64,000 nt of DNA from Botryotinia globosa. Lineage: Eukaryota > Ascomycota > Leotiomycetes > Helotiales > Sclerotiniaceae. Each line of letters opens with the position of its first letter. Positions within the stretch are counted from its first letter, which is position 1. Below, piece after piece: positions 36,440-48,845 of the stretch. The position numbers and the translations under genes are program-made. A model generated the notes under the pieces. That model worked only from the letters and a program-made list of their open reading frames with translations, made no database searches and was not told where the DNA came from. The stretch is from contig RCSZ01000003.1 in NCBI GenBank assembly GCA_014898425.1, forward strand, positions 2,914,001 through 2,978,000, given 5' to 3'.

Positions 36440-37625
36440 CACTGTATAATCTAAACAATGTAATAATTTGTTAATAGGATTTAACTTTCCTATTCTATAC
36501 TTTATCTCGAAATCATATACTATTAAAACTTCAGTTTATTTAGCTTATCAATTATTCAGGTTTTTTTTTGTTATAAAATATTGAAATATATTATAATTCA
36601 ATATAATTATAATAATATATTGACTATTTATTATATAATAATATTATTTTATAAAAGTAATATATATAGCTAATAATTCTTAATTATAAATAAAATATCA
36701 TTATTCTATTAAAATTAATTTTCTTGAATAAAATATAATAAAATGTTATTATTGTTTAATATTTCTAAGATTTCTTTAAGAAATAATTGAAATAATATAT
36801 AATTTAATATAAATATTAATATATCGATTTCAAATATTATATAAAATAATAAATTAAAATATTAAAGGATAGAAATCGAAATAAAAGTTTTTTTCAATAT
36901 TTCGAATACTTTTTGAATTTTGTTTATTTATTTGAATATTATTATTATTTTCCTTTTATAAATACTTTTTGTTAATATAATCATATTGTAGATTATTACT
37001 AAATAGATTTTAATAAACCGGTAATAGAAGTTTGCAAAGTCAAAGAATATTTGTATATCTTTTAGATTGTTTAGTATAAATCATTCGATAATAATCTGAA
37101 TTTGGTTGGGTTTTATGATTATATTTGTAGTTGAGATAATAAAACCTAAAAATTCAATTTCATTAATATAAAAGATATATTTTTTTAGTTTGATGTAAAG
37201 TTTATATTTAAGAAATTATATAAGAACTTTTTGAATATCTATTATATATATAATTCAATTTTTGAAATAAATAAAAATATTATTAAAATATACTACATAG
37301 ATATTGTTCATTAAATCTATTAATATTTGATTTATATATATCTGAAATATAATTGAAATATTAATTAAACTAAAAAATATTATATTATATTTATATTAAT
37401 TATATTATATATAAAACACCGTTTTTTATTCGTTTTCTGTTTAGATATAAATATAGTAATATATATCTTTTAAATTTAATTTGATAAATATAATATTTTA
37501 TCGAAAACAATTTAAAGATTTGTTAATAAAAGATAAAAGGGTTTTATTCTTTTTTATAATTTGATTTAATTTTTTATAATCAATATATAATTAATAGTTT
37601 TCTTCTTTTTTAGAAACAAATATAA
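36440..37625 (-). pseudogene. Pol relic: reverse transcriptase and RNase H
   Basis: Reading the minus strand across stops gives the expected order. First, a YIDYKKLNQ block near 37590 and KLNLKDIYYYI further on. Then VVYFNNIFIY at about 37267-37296, the RT catalytic box, where the two Asp of the family's Y-x-D-D are replaced by Asn. Then EIEFLGFIIS near 37150 and FFDFANFYYRFIK. After that, YSRKLILIE, ELLAIYITF and YFITKKNLN (36540-36740) match the Ty3/gypsy RNase H. YDFEIKYRIGKLNPIN (about 36470-36520) matches the linker to integrase. Integrase should lie further left, but I could not confirm its zinc finger. Confidence 0.85.
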
Positions 37626-39710
37626 TTAATATTTTTGTAAAATTAATAGATTATTTTATTCATTCTTTCTTTTGATATTTGTTTAAATATTCTTATAATA
37701 TTACAAATTCTTATTCTAATAAAATATAGATTGAATTTTAAAGAAATATTAAATCAGATTCGAAATTAATATAATATTTTATTAAATAATAATTAAATAA
37801 AAGATTACTTTCGTTTTTTAAGAAAATATTTTTATATTTCTCAAATTCTTTAGAGATAATAAACAAAAAAAATACAAATATTAAATCATTATTTTTGTTT
37901 TTTTGAGATAACATTTTATTTTTTAAAAATATTATAAAAACTTGAATTTCATTCTTTATTTTTTTATAAAACTTTTTTGTTAAAATTATTTCTAAATTAT
38001 CAATTTGAAATCAATATCAAAATAATATCGATTTCTAATTGATATTGGAATTAACTTTTTATAGTCAAAAAAAACCTAGAATTATATCTATCCGAAATAA
38101 ATCTAATATTATTGATATAAATTTGTAAATATAAATTCTTTGTTTTCTTCGAATATCTTTCATTTCAATAAGAAAAGTATAGTTTCTATATAATACTATT
38201 ATAATACCATTTGCAAATACAAATAGAATTTCTTTTTGAAAAGATTTCTAATCCCATTTAATACATTTACTTTATTGAATAATATTAATTTATATCTCTA
38301 AATTAATAAAATATCAAAGTATTATTAGCTTATTTCCTATATTAAAAATTATTATAATTATAAATATTATTTATTCTTTTTTTTGAAAACCCAATATCAA
38401 TAGGATATTTATTATTATTATTAAATTTAAATATTTCCTATACAAATAGATTCGAAAAATTCATTGTTTTATAAGTAATTAATTTCATTATAATTTCTAT
38501 TATAATATCTATATATTTAGGGTTTTTAATAATAAATAGTGTAATATCTCTTTTATTAATATTAATAATATTGAATTATTTATATACAATTTGTATATAA
38601 TAAATAAATAAAAAGTTTATTAATTTTATTCGAAGTGTATCTTAAGGATTGATTTAATTCTTAATTTTTATTATTTGTATTTATAAATTTATTAGCTTTT
38701 TAATAAAAGCATCTATAAAAATTTTTATTTTGAATTAGAGATTGATTATATTTTCAATTACAATATAATTCTTCTACTTCGAATCTTTAATATAATTTAT
38801 TTATACTTTTTAATCTACAAATTTATTTTATAAAATTATTATATATTTCAAATTGTTATAAAGACTCGATTATCCTTTAAATTATTTTAAATAAAAACCT
38901 TAACAAAAACCTTTCTTTCCAAATACTATCCATTTCTAAATTAATATCTTTTTTTAATTCTTCTAAATAAATAATAAAAACATTTATTATTTCACCCTCT
39001 TTTTATCTAACATATATTATTTTCTAAATTAATAATCACTATTAGAATTCTTTATTTATAATTATATTATACATATATTCTTTGAAATCTTTTTAATTCA
39101 TTTGTTTATTAATTAACTCACCTTTATATTAATATTATATTATTAAAAATTGTTTTTCAAAATATTAAATAATATAATATATTTTCTTTTTATTGATTAC
39201 AAAATGATATCCCTCATTAAATCGAAATATAATCTTTATTTAAAAAAAAAAAATTTTATATTTTTAATATCTTTTTTTTTATATTACTTTAACCTTTATA
39301 ATTTTAAAGATTTTTTTAAAAAGAAAATGAAATCCTAATGAATTATATTCAATACAAATATTAGATTATTATAAATAATTAGAGTTAATATATATAGAAT
39401 ACTATTCATAATCATTTTATAAGTCTTTTTTATAATTGCTATATCTTTTTATATTTCTTAGAATTATTGGATTAAAGTTATATTCTTTTTATTGATTAAT
39501 TATAATAAGATCGTTTATATATTGATATCAATATTTTATAAAAATTAATTAATATTTCTATCTAATTAGAATAGGATTATATTGTATAACTTCATATCTA
39601 TAATATTATTAGGAATTCTTTTTATAAAAATTATAATAATATCAATAACTAATCGATAAATAAAGTTTTTAAAATTAATAAATTATTCTAAAAAAATAAA
39701 TAAAAAAAAT

Positions 39711-39983
39711 TATTAAAATAAAAAATAATAATAAATCAATTTTAGATATATTTTGAAATAAAACTTTTTATTATTTTTTTAAAATTATTGAAAATATATA
39801 ATTTATAATTAGTAGATTGATTTTAATATAAAAACTCGAAATTAGAAATTAGATTTTTAAAATATTTTGGAAAAGAAAGAGATTTATGAAATATTCTGAA
39901 ATAAAGGAGTTCGTAATATAAAAGAGATTCGAGGGTCTCCCGCCATATGATCTTACGTGACTTATAATCTTGTAACCTTGATA
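39711..39983 (-). repeat. Long terminal repeat (5' LTR in element orientation)
   Basis: 273 bp, the partner of 32178-32450. On the plus strand it begins TATTAAAATAAAA where the other copy has TGTTAGAGTAGAG: every difference in that stretch is G to A. It ends CCTTGATA where the other ends CCTTAACA. Confidence 0.88.
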
Positions 39984-40800
39984 ACTATATATCTTAAATT
40001 TAAAGCATTTTGAAATTCAAATTGAAAAGCAATTTAATTATTATTAATAATATAATCCCAATACTATTCTAATACTATTAATATTATTAAAAAAGTTATT
40101 AATATATTCAATTTAATAAAACAAATTGATTAATATTAGTTTTATTATTAATAAAAACGATTTGAAATAATTGAAAATAATTTATTTAGTTTCAAAAAAA
40201 ATCTTTTTAATTGAACTATATCACTATTACAAATCTAATCAATTCGATATAGATTCAAATAATAATATCAATTGAGCTCTTTTGAATACTTTAATTAGTT
40301 TTTTAATAAATAATAATTGAAAAGATAAAATATATTGTTGAAATACTTTTATTAAATAAATTCAATTCCTTATCAAAAATACAATCAAATATTTTCAAAT
40401 TCTCAAAGAAATAAATATCCCTTCTAATCCCTAATTGATTATAATTGATTAAAAAAAACTTAATCATTAATAAACTATAACACCACCAAAAAGATCAAAA
40501 TATTATTTAGAATTCAATGAAATATATTTTATCGATAAAGAAATTTTGAAAGTGAGATAATATAAACAGAAACTTTTCAAATTTTTAATATGTATACATA
40601 TTTATATTTCATCGATTATTAATCGAATCCAATAAAAATAATTAATTTAATTTTCGAAATTTAAGAAATTTCATCAAGATTTTATTAATTAAAATAAGCT
40701 TTGTAATATATAAATCTTTAAATCAATTATTTTAATTTATTAAAAACAATCTTGAAGTGCTTTTCAACATATGATTGATTATCTAAGATTTTATTATAAT
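39984..40800. repeat. AT-rich block flanking the retrotransposon
   Basis: A continuation of the A/T-rich DNA on the far side of the element. No frame or defined end. Ordinary composition resumes sharply near 40810. Confidence 0.5.
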
Positions 40801-42623
40801 TGATGAAGTATTAGTTTCGTCGACTACGGATTCTCCCACCACAGGGATACCTCCATTCATTTCTCCTTTATCCCTCTATCCACTCAAGCGAACCTAAACC
40901 CAATCAAATGCGTTCATACCTCCATCATCTCTTCATCATCCATCCCTCTCTTCACCCACCACTCTACTCTTTACCCCATTACCCCTCTCCACAAAGAAAG
41001 AAAAACTCTCAAATCTCCAAAGTTCATCTTCAAATCTCGCTTACCTAAGTACCCAAGTACCTCAGTACCCAAATACCTAAGAACCAAGGTACCTATCTAG
41101 TAGATATAGAATTATACTACCTCTCAATACTAGCTTCATATACCTAAATACATCACATACATGCAGTGTCACAATATCCCTATTCATCCCTATTCATCCC
41201 TTTTCACCCAATCCTTATCTTTATCTATATCTTGTGCAACACACCATCCACATCCCCCTCATGTAACACATCCAAGCCAGACCTCCAATTCTTCCAATTC
41301 CCTCATGCCATGCTTCCTCCCCTCCTCCATCTACATTCCCCCATATGCCATGCCCCCAATAATACCAAGTCTCCATACCACACTTTCAAGCCATACCTCC
41401 AAATCCTCCACTCAAATCCTCCACCCAAACCCCCTCTCCCTGCCCCCAACTAGCAAGCCCAAAGTTCTGCAGCCCAAAGCCAAGATCCCAAAGCTCGATG
41501 ATCACGCCGTCATATCACCAAATGGCCAGCATACCGCCACGTCTTTGTATTACCGTGTTCTGTTGTATCACCGTATGCGTACTACACATCATATGCATAT
41601 CACCACATCCGTACCACACACCCGTATTTCAACACCAGCACTAACACCAGCACACACACACTCATTCACACTATGTCACATACACACACTCATTCACACT
41701 GTATCACATACCTACACATACTCATACATCACACACACTCATACATCACACATTTTCATACATCACATATATAAAGATACCCAAAACCATACACATCCAA
41801 AACCACACAGACACTCAAGGCCATCAAATCAAAGCAAGTCATCCCTACAAACTCATCAAACCACCCCCAAATCAATCAAGCAACCAGTCAATCAGTCAAT
41901 CAACCAGTCAACCAGTCAATCAATCAAATGAATCCTTCCCCAAACCTCACCCACTCACTCACTCACCCACTCACTCACCCACCCACTCACCCACCCACTC
42001 ACTCACCCACTCACTCACCCACTCACTCACTCACCCACCCACTCACTCACCCACCCACTCACTCACTCACTCATTCCCTACATGCTATACAACCTATCCA
42101 TACAACCTATCCATACAAATCCCCACCTATTCCCATTTCCCATTTCCCATTTCCCACCACCTTCACTTCTGCTACCGTGTTATTTACCGACTTACTGCTA
42201 TACAACATAATGCAACCGCATATACTCAGATGTTATAATCGCCATCGAGATCACCATCACGACATCATACAAATAAGGAAGAAATCAAGAAAGAAGGAAA
42301 AGAAAAAAGGAAGAATACTTTCTCATAAACTTTATATTCATGAACAACTAGCCTAGCCTAATTTACCTCATCTCATCCAGTCAAATCTATTACTCAGAAG
42401 TGAGTGAGTGTATAGAAAAGAGTGAAAAAAAAAGCAAGCTCTAGACTCTACCTCTCTGTGTATTCATCTACGTCTGCTCTTATACTATTTCCGTATATCC
42501 TCCACTGAACCATCGTATATGTATCGATGTATCTCTATTCCACCCATCATCATTATCATCATTGACTCTCTCTAATCAAGTCGGTGCATCTATCCCCACT
42601 CCACTTGATCCGAAATCATCATC
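40801..42623. repeat. C-rich microsatellite region, 3' flank of the M28 gene
   Basis: No gene called. The plus strand is C/A/T-rich with few G. 41046-41095 has repeated AAGTACC/AAATACC strings. 41640-41760 has CACA-rich repeats. 41936-42074 is a long CACT/CACC tetranucleotide array. Two open frames (41161-41931 and 41928-42356) encode only Ser/His/Thr/Pro low-complexity sequence and look like by-products. On the M28 gene's coding strand this flank is G-rich. Confidence 0.65.
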
Positions 42624-45095
42624 TCAAGCCAACCACTCCGCTGCATTCTCCAAACACCCCCCAATAATCCCGATCCATTTCTCCGCATTCTCATAATCCT
42701 CCGTATCAATGCTTTCTACCAAACCTGGGAAAACTGCACCCGCATAACCAGTCCACAATCCTGGTGCAAATACAACGTGTTTAAACCATGATCTACCATC
42801 TAAACCTTCTTGATGTAAGAATTTCCTCTCGAGATACTTGTATTTTTCATTGACCGTTCGAATCTGGTTGTAAAGTTTGACCTTGGAGACTATTTTCCAC
42901 CATGGAATGTCTTGACCTACTTGGTCAGCAAGAATGGCGGCAGTAGAATCATGACGAATCGCGGCATCTTTTAATGCGGTAGCACGATTGTGAAGACCTT
43001 TGAAGGAAAGTTTAAGGGTGTTGATGTCACCCTTGGTTTCGATACTGGTAGGACGGAAACGAGCTTCTTCATCTTGTTCTTCAGTAGAAGATCCAATCAT
43101 GATTGAGTCCAATTTGGCTTCGGTTTTGCTGATATACCCTTGTAATGCATTGGCGTAATCAGTGGCATTAAAAGAAATGATCGGTGATTCAACCATCTTG
43201 GCCGTGTAAAGAGCCCAAATCTTGGACATTGCTTCATGGTAATGAAATCCTGGATCTCCATAGGTATCCATCCAATAGAATGAATCATAATTGGAATGAT
43301 AATGAAAGACAGCCTTTTCACCACCTTCATGATTAACATCTGGTCCAAATCCAAGATCAATTGATGGAATACCAGCATAATCTTGAAAAGCGGTAAAGTC
43401 ACTACCACTTCCCATAGTACTAATGAGTCCATTCCAAAGGTCGCCGACAGTTTGTCCTGGAATTGTTTGATTGGGTGATTGAACTAAGCTCAAGATTTCA
43501 CCCAAAGCTTTATTGTGAAGAGGACTTGCCGATGCCGAGAATTTAGGTCCACTAGTACCAACATCACAATTGATATAGGCCACATTAGCATTGTTGAGCC
43601 AAGGTAGATATTCTTCCACCCATTCTGTTGAACCAACCAGACCATATTCTTCACCATCCCAACTGGCAAATACAATGGTACGTAAAGGTTTCCAACCCTT
43701 CGAAACAGCAACACCAAAACTTCGAACAACTTCATTGAGAGCTGCAGAACCACTATTTGGATCACCGGCACCACCAACAATCCATGCATCATGATGATTT
43801 CCGATGACAATAACTTCATCTGACAAGGTTCCATTGATAACACCGATCAAATTCCAGATAGGCGTTGTGACGTATTCAACATCATTGACAAGGTTGAGAA
43901 CGAGATTATCTGGCGAGGGACCAATGTTGTATTCTACTCCTTTGTATGCCAAGCCAAGATTTCGATCCCACCATTTATTTAAATCTTTTGGTGCGGGTCC
44001 GATACCATTTAGAGACTTGAGGATAGGTAAAGCGTCGACGTAAGAAATTGGAAGGGAAGGGATTGAAGGAATTTTGCCATCGACAGGTTGACGTGGAACT
44101 CCAGGTTTCGAAGGATATCCAATTGTGGTTCTATCGATAATTAGTTCTTTGTTACATGTTTTTGAAAAGATTATGACTTACGGATCTCCAGGCGCGACAC
44201 TAAGGAATTGAGCACTTCCTCTTTGAACACTACTTGGGTTTCTGGCTGGTCCATCTGGGTACGCAATAGCTCCCTTTTCCACGGTATTTGATCCATCATC
44301 ACCAGGATCGCTGAAAAGAATAGTTCCAACCATTCCCAATTCTTGTGCACGTTTGATCTTGAGTCCACGGAAGATACCACCATATCTTGCAATGGCAATT
44401 TTGCCTTCCAGACTGACATTGAGTCGTACTAGATCTTCGAAATCTCCGTATGTACCATAGTTGACGTAGACGTATGGTGCGGTAACATTCCCGTATGCAG
44501 AGTATCCATGGAAAGTTGGGATTCTGGTGTCCAAACCAGTAGTTTCGTCCTCTTCAAGAATATCTTCTTCCAAGCTAGCTTCGAATTTGATCTTCAATTC
44601 TTCGACCTTGGAATCCGTGCCCTTTGTCTTTTCGTACAAGGCAAGTCGATGACCACGAGGATAATTGAGATAAACATCATATGCGACGACTTCCGAATCA
44701 ATGCCAAATTCTTGCCATCTTTCTTGAGTCCAAGTAACCTGACTTAAGTTTGTTCCAGCTACATGTGGACCGGATGTATAATATTTACTCCATTCTCTTG
44801 CTCTTTCAGCCTTTGGCGTGTCGAGCAATATTTGTTGAAGTTCTTCGTAAGTGATGGCAGACGACTCTCCGTGATGTTTATCGTGGTGCCAATGTTTGTG
44901 GTGTCGAGGGATAAAAGACAACGGGAGGAGGAAGAGGACGACGGCGACAATCAAACCACAAGTTGCTGCGATGGTGAAGAATCGACGAATAGTGTTATGT
45001 TGATATCTTTGTCGAGGCTGGCCAACAATGACCGTGGCGATCAATGGAGTACGTTCATTATTCTCCATTTTCTTTTCATGTAGGATTCTACCCAT
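42624..45095 (-). CDS. M28 peptidase, glutamate carboxypeptidase II-like vacuolar membrane protein
   Basis: Minus-strand exons 45095-44182 and 44130-42624, intron 44131-44181 (51 bp, GTAAGT donor, GATAG acceptor). The product is 806 aa from MGRILHEKK; ATG 45068 (MENNERTPLI, 797 aa) is also plausible. It is a type II membrane protein: a cytosolic tail with an acidic dileucine-type ERTPLI signal, one helix (about 40-62), then a His-rich lumenal stalk. A protease-associated domain follows (YVYVNYGTYGDFEDL, GKIAIARYG). The M28 catalytic domain has GNHHDAW, GDPNSGSAALNE, ASWDGEEYG, INCDVGT and HYHSNYDSFY, which supply the zinc ligands and catalytic Glu in GCPII. A TFR-like dimerisation domain ends it. 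The family includes yeast Vps70/Tre1/Tre2. All key residues appear present, so it is probably an active zinc peptidase. Confidence 0.92.
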
Positions 45096-46360
45096 GATGA
45101 GGGTGAGTGAGAGGTGAGAGTGATAACGTAGAGAGAGAAGAAAGATATCATCAATCAAAACCTTTCCCAGATGAAGAGGTGGTTCTGACGAGAAAGATCA
45201 TCCATCCACAGAGGAAGTTATGGTTATGCGGAGAGGGCGGGAGGGAGGGTTGTATGCAGGAGGTAGTACCTAGATGGTATTCACTTCCCATAGGCTAAAG
45301 AAGAGCTTTCTGATATGTGACGATGACGGAGAAACGTACATCCGAAGATCAACCTATCAGATGATCAGATGGTATCAGAGGGGAGGGAAGAGAAGAATGA
45401 TATAATTCATGCTCCCGGGTCCATCTAATAATCCAAGAGTGGGATTAGAGATTGATTGTTTGGAGTGACGTACTCTCTCTCTGATAATAACAATAAAGAG
45501 ATGACTAAGAAATGATACTGACACAATAAAGAGACATGATTAATTACTTCATACACTCTCATTTAATGATTTCAAGTAATGTACAGAGTAAAGAAAGATA
45601 TGATACTCACACATATATTTATTTACATCCATGGATGGGTCAGAAGTCGGATTCAAGTGATGGACGCCATGTGGCGTTGATGAGGCTGACTACCTAACCA
45701 ATGATATCTAGGTTGCTGCTTGCTGCTTCCCACGTGCAACCACATCCACATCAACCACATGTGGGACAAATAACGATGATTGAGGCAAAAAGAGATAAAA
45801 TATAAAGCACGTGATTGGTCCGATAATCGGCGTGGAAATCCTGGCACTTTTTCTTCTCCAATCAATTGAATCAATTCTTCATCATTTATTCAATTGACCA
45901 ATAAACACCTCTACATTTTCTCCATTTCAATCTATTTGTCCGCATTGGGCTAATTACCCTTGGTCAATCGTATTAAAACCGCATTAAATCCATAAAGGAC
46001 GGGGATTTAGTTCTCACACTAATCTCAAATCGGAAAAGCGGCATCACGAGGAACTGCAGCATTGATATATCATTTGCCCCACCCACCCACCACTTCTATC
46101 TTTGCTCAAAGCATGACTTCTCTTACAAATCATCACTTCTATATCTTCAGCTGGCTCTTGCTGCTCTCTTCTTATATCCTCAACATCATGTATTGAACCT
46201 GTCGTTTTCTTAGCTATCTACACTCTTGCACACTCTTGTACAGTTCGAAACCAATATCACTCATCCAAAATCATTCCACGATCTTGTGTTTTCTATGCTT
46301 CCGGCGGGAAAAAGACGGTAGATCTGAGAAGGCTGAGAAAGCTATCTTACCGCCATCAAT
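45096..46360. promoter_or_regulatory. Shared divergent promoter with two CACGTG boxes
   Basis: Lies between the M28 gene (minus) and the MFS gene (plus). Palindromic CACGTG at 45731-45736 and 45808-45813, the second followed directly by ATTGG (a CCAAT box on the minus strand). These are typical sites for bHLH factors and the HAP complex in fungi. Binding is inference. Confidence 0.5.
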
Positions 46361-48845
46361 ATGGCCAAGAGAAAGAGTACTGGTCCGGCAAAATTGCCCG
46401 TGGCCCAACTTACAATTCTGGGTGAGTTTCCAATGTGTCTCGTTGTGTTTACAGATGTCCAGCAGATCTTCAATCGTTGATAGTTTCTTCGTTGTATTGA
46501 TGAAAATCATGGTCATGGTTTCTCTCGGGAGGCCGGTTAATGCAAATGCAATATACCCCGCCATACAATGTAACATTGTCACCCAAAAGTTCCTCTCTTT
46601 ACGAAGATCATGCATACATATCCTTTACCTAGTTACATCCTTCTTGAGAAGAATCAATTGAATGTCTCTCTCTGCATGGTCACTATTTCTCCTCCCTGCG
46701 AATGTGATTGGAATAGATTTTGAGGATGTGATGGAAAATTCTTGCGACTGTGATTCTTCAGACCTAGCCCAGTCAGATGTATCATTCCGTCTATATAACT
46801 ACCATCACAGTGTAGACCGTTCAGTCGACAGTTCATTGGACGATTTTCGATTCAAAATCCATCTATAGGTCAAATTCTCATACTGATTTGATTAGCAATA
46901 TGTAGATTCGCAGAACCAGTCGCCCTGACTTCAGTCTTTCCATATCTAGTGAGTCTCGGGGAAATCCACCCAAAAATTATGTGACTAACCTCATGACTAG
47001 CCTGAGATGATTGAAAGTTTTGGAGTTGAACAGAAAGATGTCGCAAAATGGGCAGGTATTGCATCTGCCGTTTTCTCATTAGCTCAGTGTATGACAGCTA
47101 TCATGTGGGGACGGGCTTCAGATACATTTGGTCGTAAACCTACAATTTTGGTGGGATTAACTTGTACAATGATATTAAATATCATATGGGGCATGTCAGT
47201 AACTTTACCTATGGCCATCATTGCTAGAGCACTTCAAGGAGCTTTTAATGGAAATGGTTTGTCCTTCCGCTCGGATCAGAAGCCGCATGAGCTAATAACA
47301 AATAGTGGGAATTATCCGAACAATGGTAGCAGAAATGGTCCCTGAAAAAGAGTTACAACCAAGAGCATTCTCTATCATGCCATTAGTATGGAGTCTTGGT
47401 TCTATATTTGGTCCATCTTTCGGAGGTTTCTTTGCTAGACCAGCCCAAAACTTTCCAGGACTTTTCGGAAATAATAGATTTTTCCTGAATTTTCCTTTTG
47501 CATTACCAAACATTATCGCCAGTTTCCTATTCATGATTGGAATCACGACTGGATTTTTCTTCCTCAGGGTATGTTTCGACAATCAATTCCTCACATTCCA
47601 TCTAACGAATGATAGGAAACTCTAGAATCCAAACGTTATAAGAAAGACTGGGGAGTAGAAGTAGGAAAAAAATTAGTTACGTCCTCTAAAGTTCTCTGTT
47701 GTAAGCCTCAACCAAGACACCACACTCCTGGACATCCAGCCTATGATGAATCATCAGCATCACTTCTCAGGCCTACATCTTCTGGGTCAGATACCGCTGA
47801 ATCTTTTGGTGATAACTTTGAATCTTCCAAATCGAAAGCTCCAGTTACCCGCCCAAGTCTTCGAGAGGTATTCACACGTCAATCAGTCATTAATCTCATT
47901 GCCTATACTTTTCTCGCCCTTCATTCCGTCTCTTATGATCAAATTCTTTCAGTTTTCATGCATCATCCTCGTCAAATCCACGATCCATCAAACACTCAAC
48001 TACCATTCAGGTTCTCTGGTGGTTTTGGTCTTCATTCCGGCAGAATCGGTACAATTTTTACCCTCTACGGTGTCGTGGGTGGCTTCATTCAATTCGTTAT
48101 TTTCCCACCCGCAGCTCGTAAATTCGGTGTATTGAATTGCTTCAAAGTTTGCGCTGTAACTTTCCCAATCATTTGTTTCGTTACTCCATATACAGCGCTC
48201 ATCGAATCATCGACTTGGCAACAAATCATTATTTTCGCCATCTTGATTGTTAAATCTTTTGCTGTTATCTTCGCTTTTCCTTGTTGTGTCATTCTTCTCA
48301 CAAATTCGGCAGTCAGTCTTCGTATCTTAGGTACATTGAACGGCTTTGCAGTATCTATTTCTGCAGTTGGGAGAGCAATTGGGCCAGCCATGTCTGGAGC
48401 TGCTTTCACTTGGGGATTGAAAGAGGGTTATGTTATTACTCCTTACTTCTTGCTCGGAACCATCGCAGCGATTGGCGCAATTCCCATTTGGTACCTAGAA
48501 GAAATGGAAGGATTTAGCAAGAGTGGTACAAGCGATGACGAAAGCGAGGAAGAACCACTCCTCACACCTGATGATGAGGAAACCGCAATTCTAGGAGGCG
48601 GTGAAAGAATCAGAAGAGATCCCAATGAAGAAGCACTAGATGTCGTCGATGGGGCACCACTTTCTAAAGCTATAAGTAAACGGAGACAATCGAGCGTCAG
48701 TAAAATTGAAAGATTGGAGGAAAATATGAGTAGTCCAATTGGAATGATAGGAGGAAGTGTGGGACCTGGAGGAGGGAGAAGATTGAGTAATGGACTTGCG
48801 GTTAGTAATTTAGGGCAGGGAACCGGAGGAACGAGTTTTAGTTGA
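46361..48845 (+). CDS. Major facilitator superfamily transporter (YCR023C/ZIFL-like)
   Basis: Five exons: 46361-46421, 46896-46948, 47001-47256, 47306-47568, 47616-48845, all with GT-AG introns whose phases join. The first intron is unusually long (474 bp). The product is 620 aa. The N-terminal half has FPYLPEMIESFGV, motif A GRASDTFGRKPTILVG between helices 2 and 3, then LQGAFNGNVGIIRTMVAEM and GSIFGPSFGGFFA. A polar central loop (about residues 225-285) separates two six-helix bundles. After helix 12 an acidic Glu/Asp region and a Ser/Gly-rich tail of about 115 residues follow. Relatives are DHA1-type exporters including fungal YCR023C-like and plant ZIF-like proteins. Substrate not deducible. 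Start MAKRKSTGPAKLP chosen because it splices directly onto AICRFAEPV. Confidence 0.9.

Larger units (their letters stand above)
32178..39983 (-). mobile_element. Ty3/gypsy LTR retrotransposon, complete but RIP-inactivated
   Basis: A 7806-bp element bounded by two 273-bp direct repeats (32178-32450 and 39711-39983) that begin TG and end CA in their inferred original form. Both are flanked by the 5-bp target duplication ACTAT (32173-32177 and 39984-39988). Differences between the LTRs are mostly G-to-A and C-to-T, the RIP pattern. The coding strand is minus: a purine tract (reverse complement of 32451-32467, AGAGGGGGAG) sits just before the 3' LTR as a polypurine tract should. Pol-like blocks occur in the order reverse transcriptase (higher coordinates) then RNase H (lower). 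Family order RT-RNaseH identifies Ty3/gypsy. Many stops; no active copy. Confidence 0.9.

Noticed and set aside
41161..42356. Two long plus frames rich in Ser, His, Thr and Pro
   Set aside because: They read straight through CACT/CACC microsatellites; open only because the repeat lacks stops.
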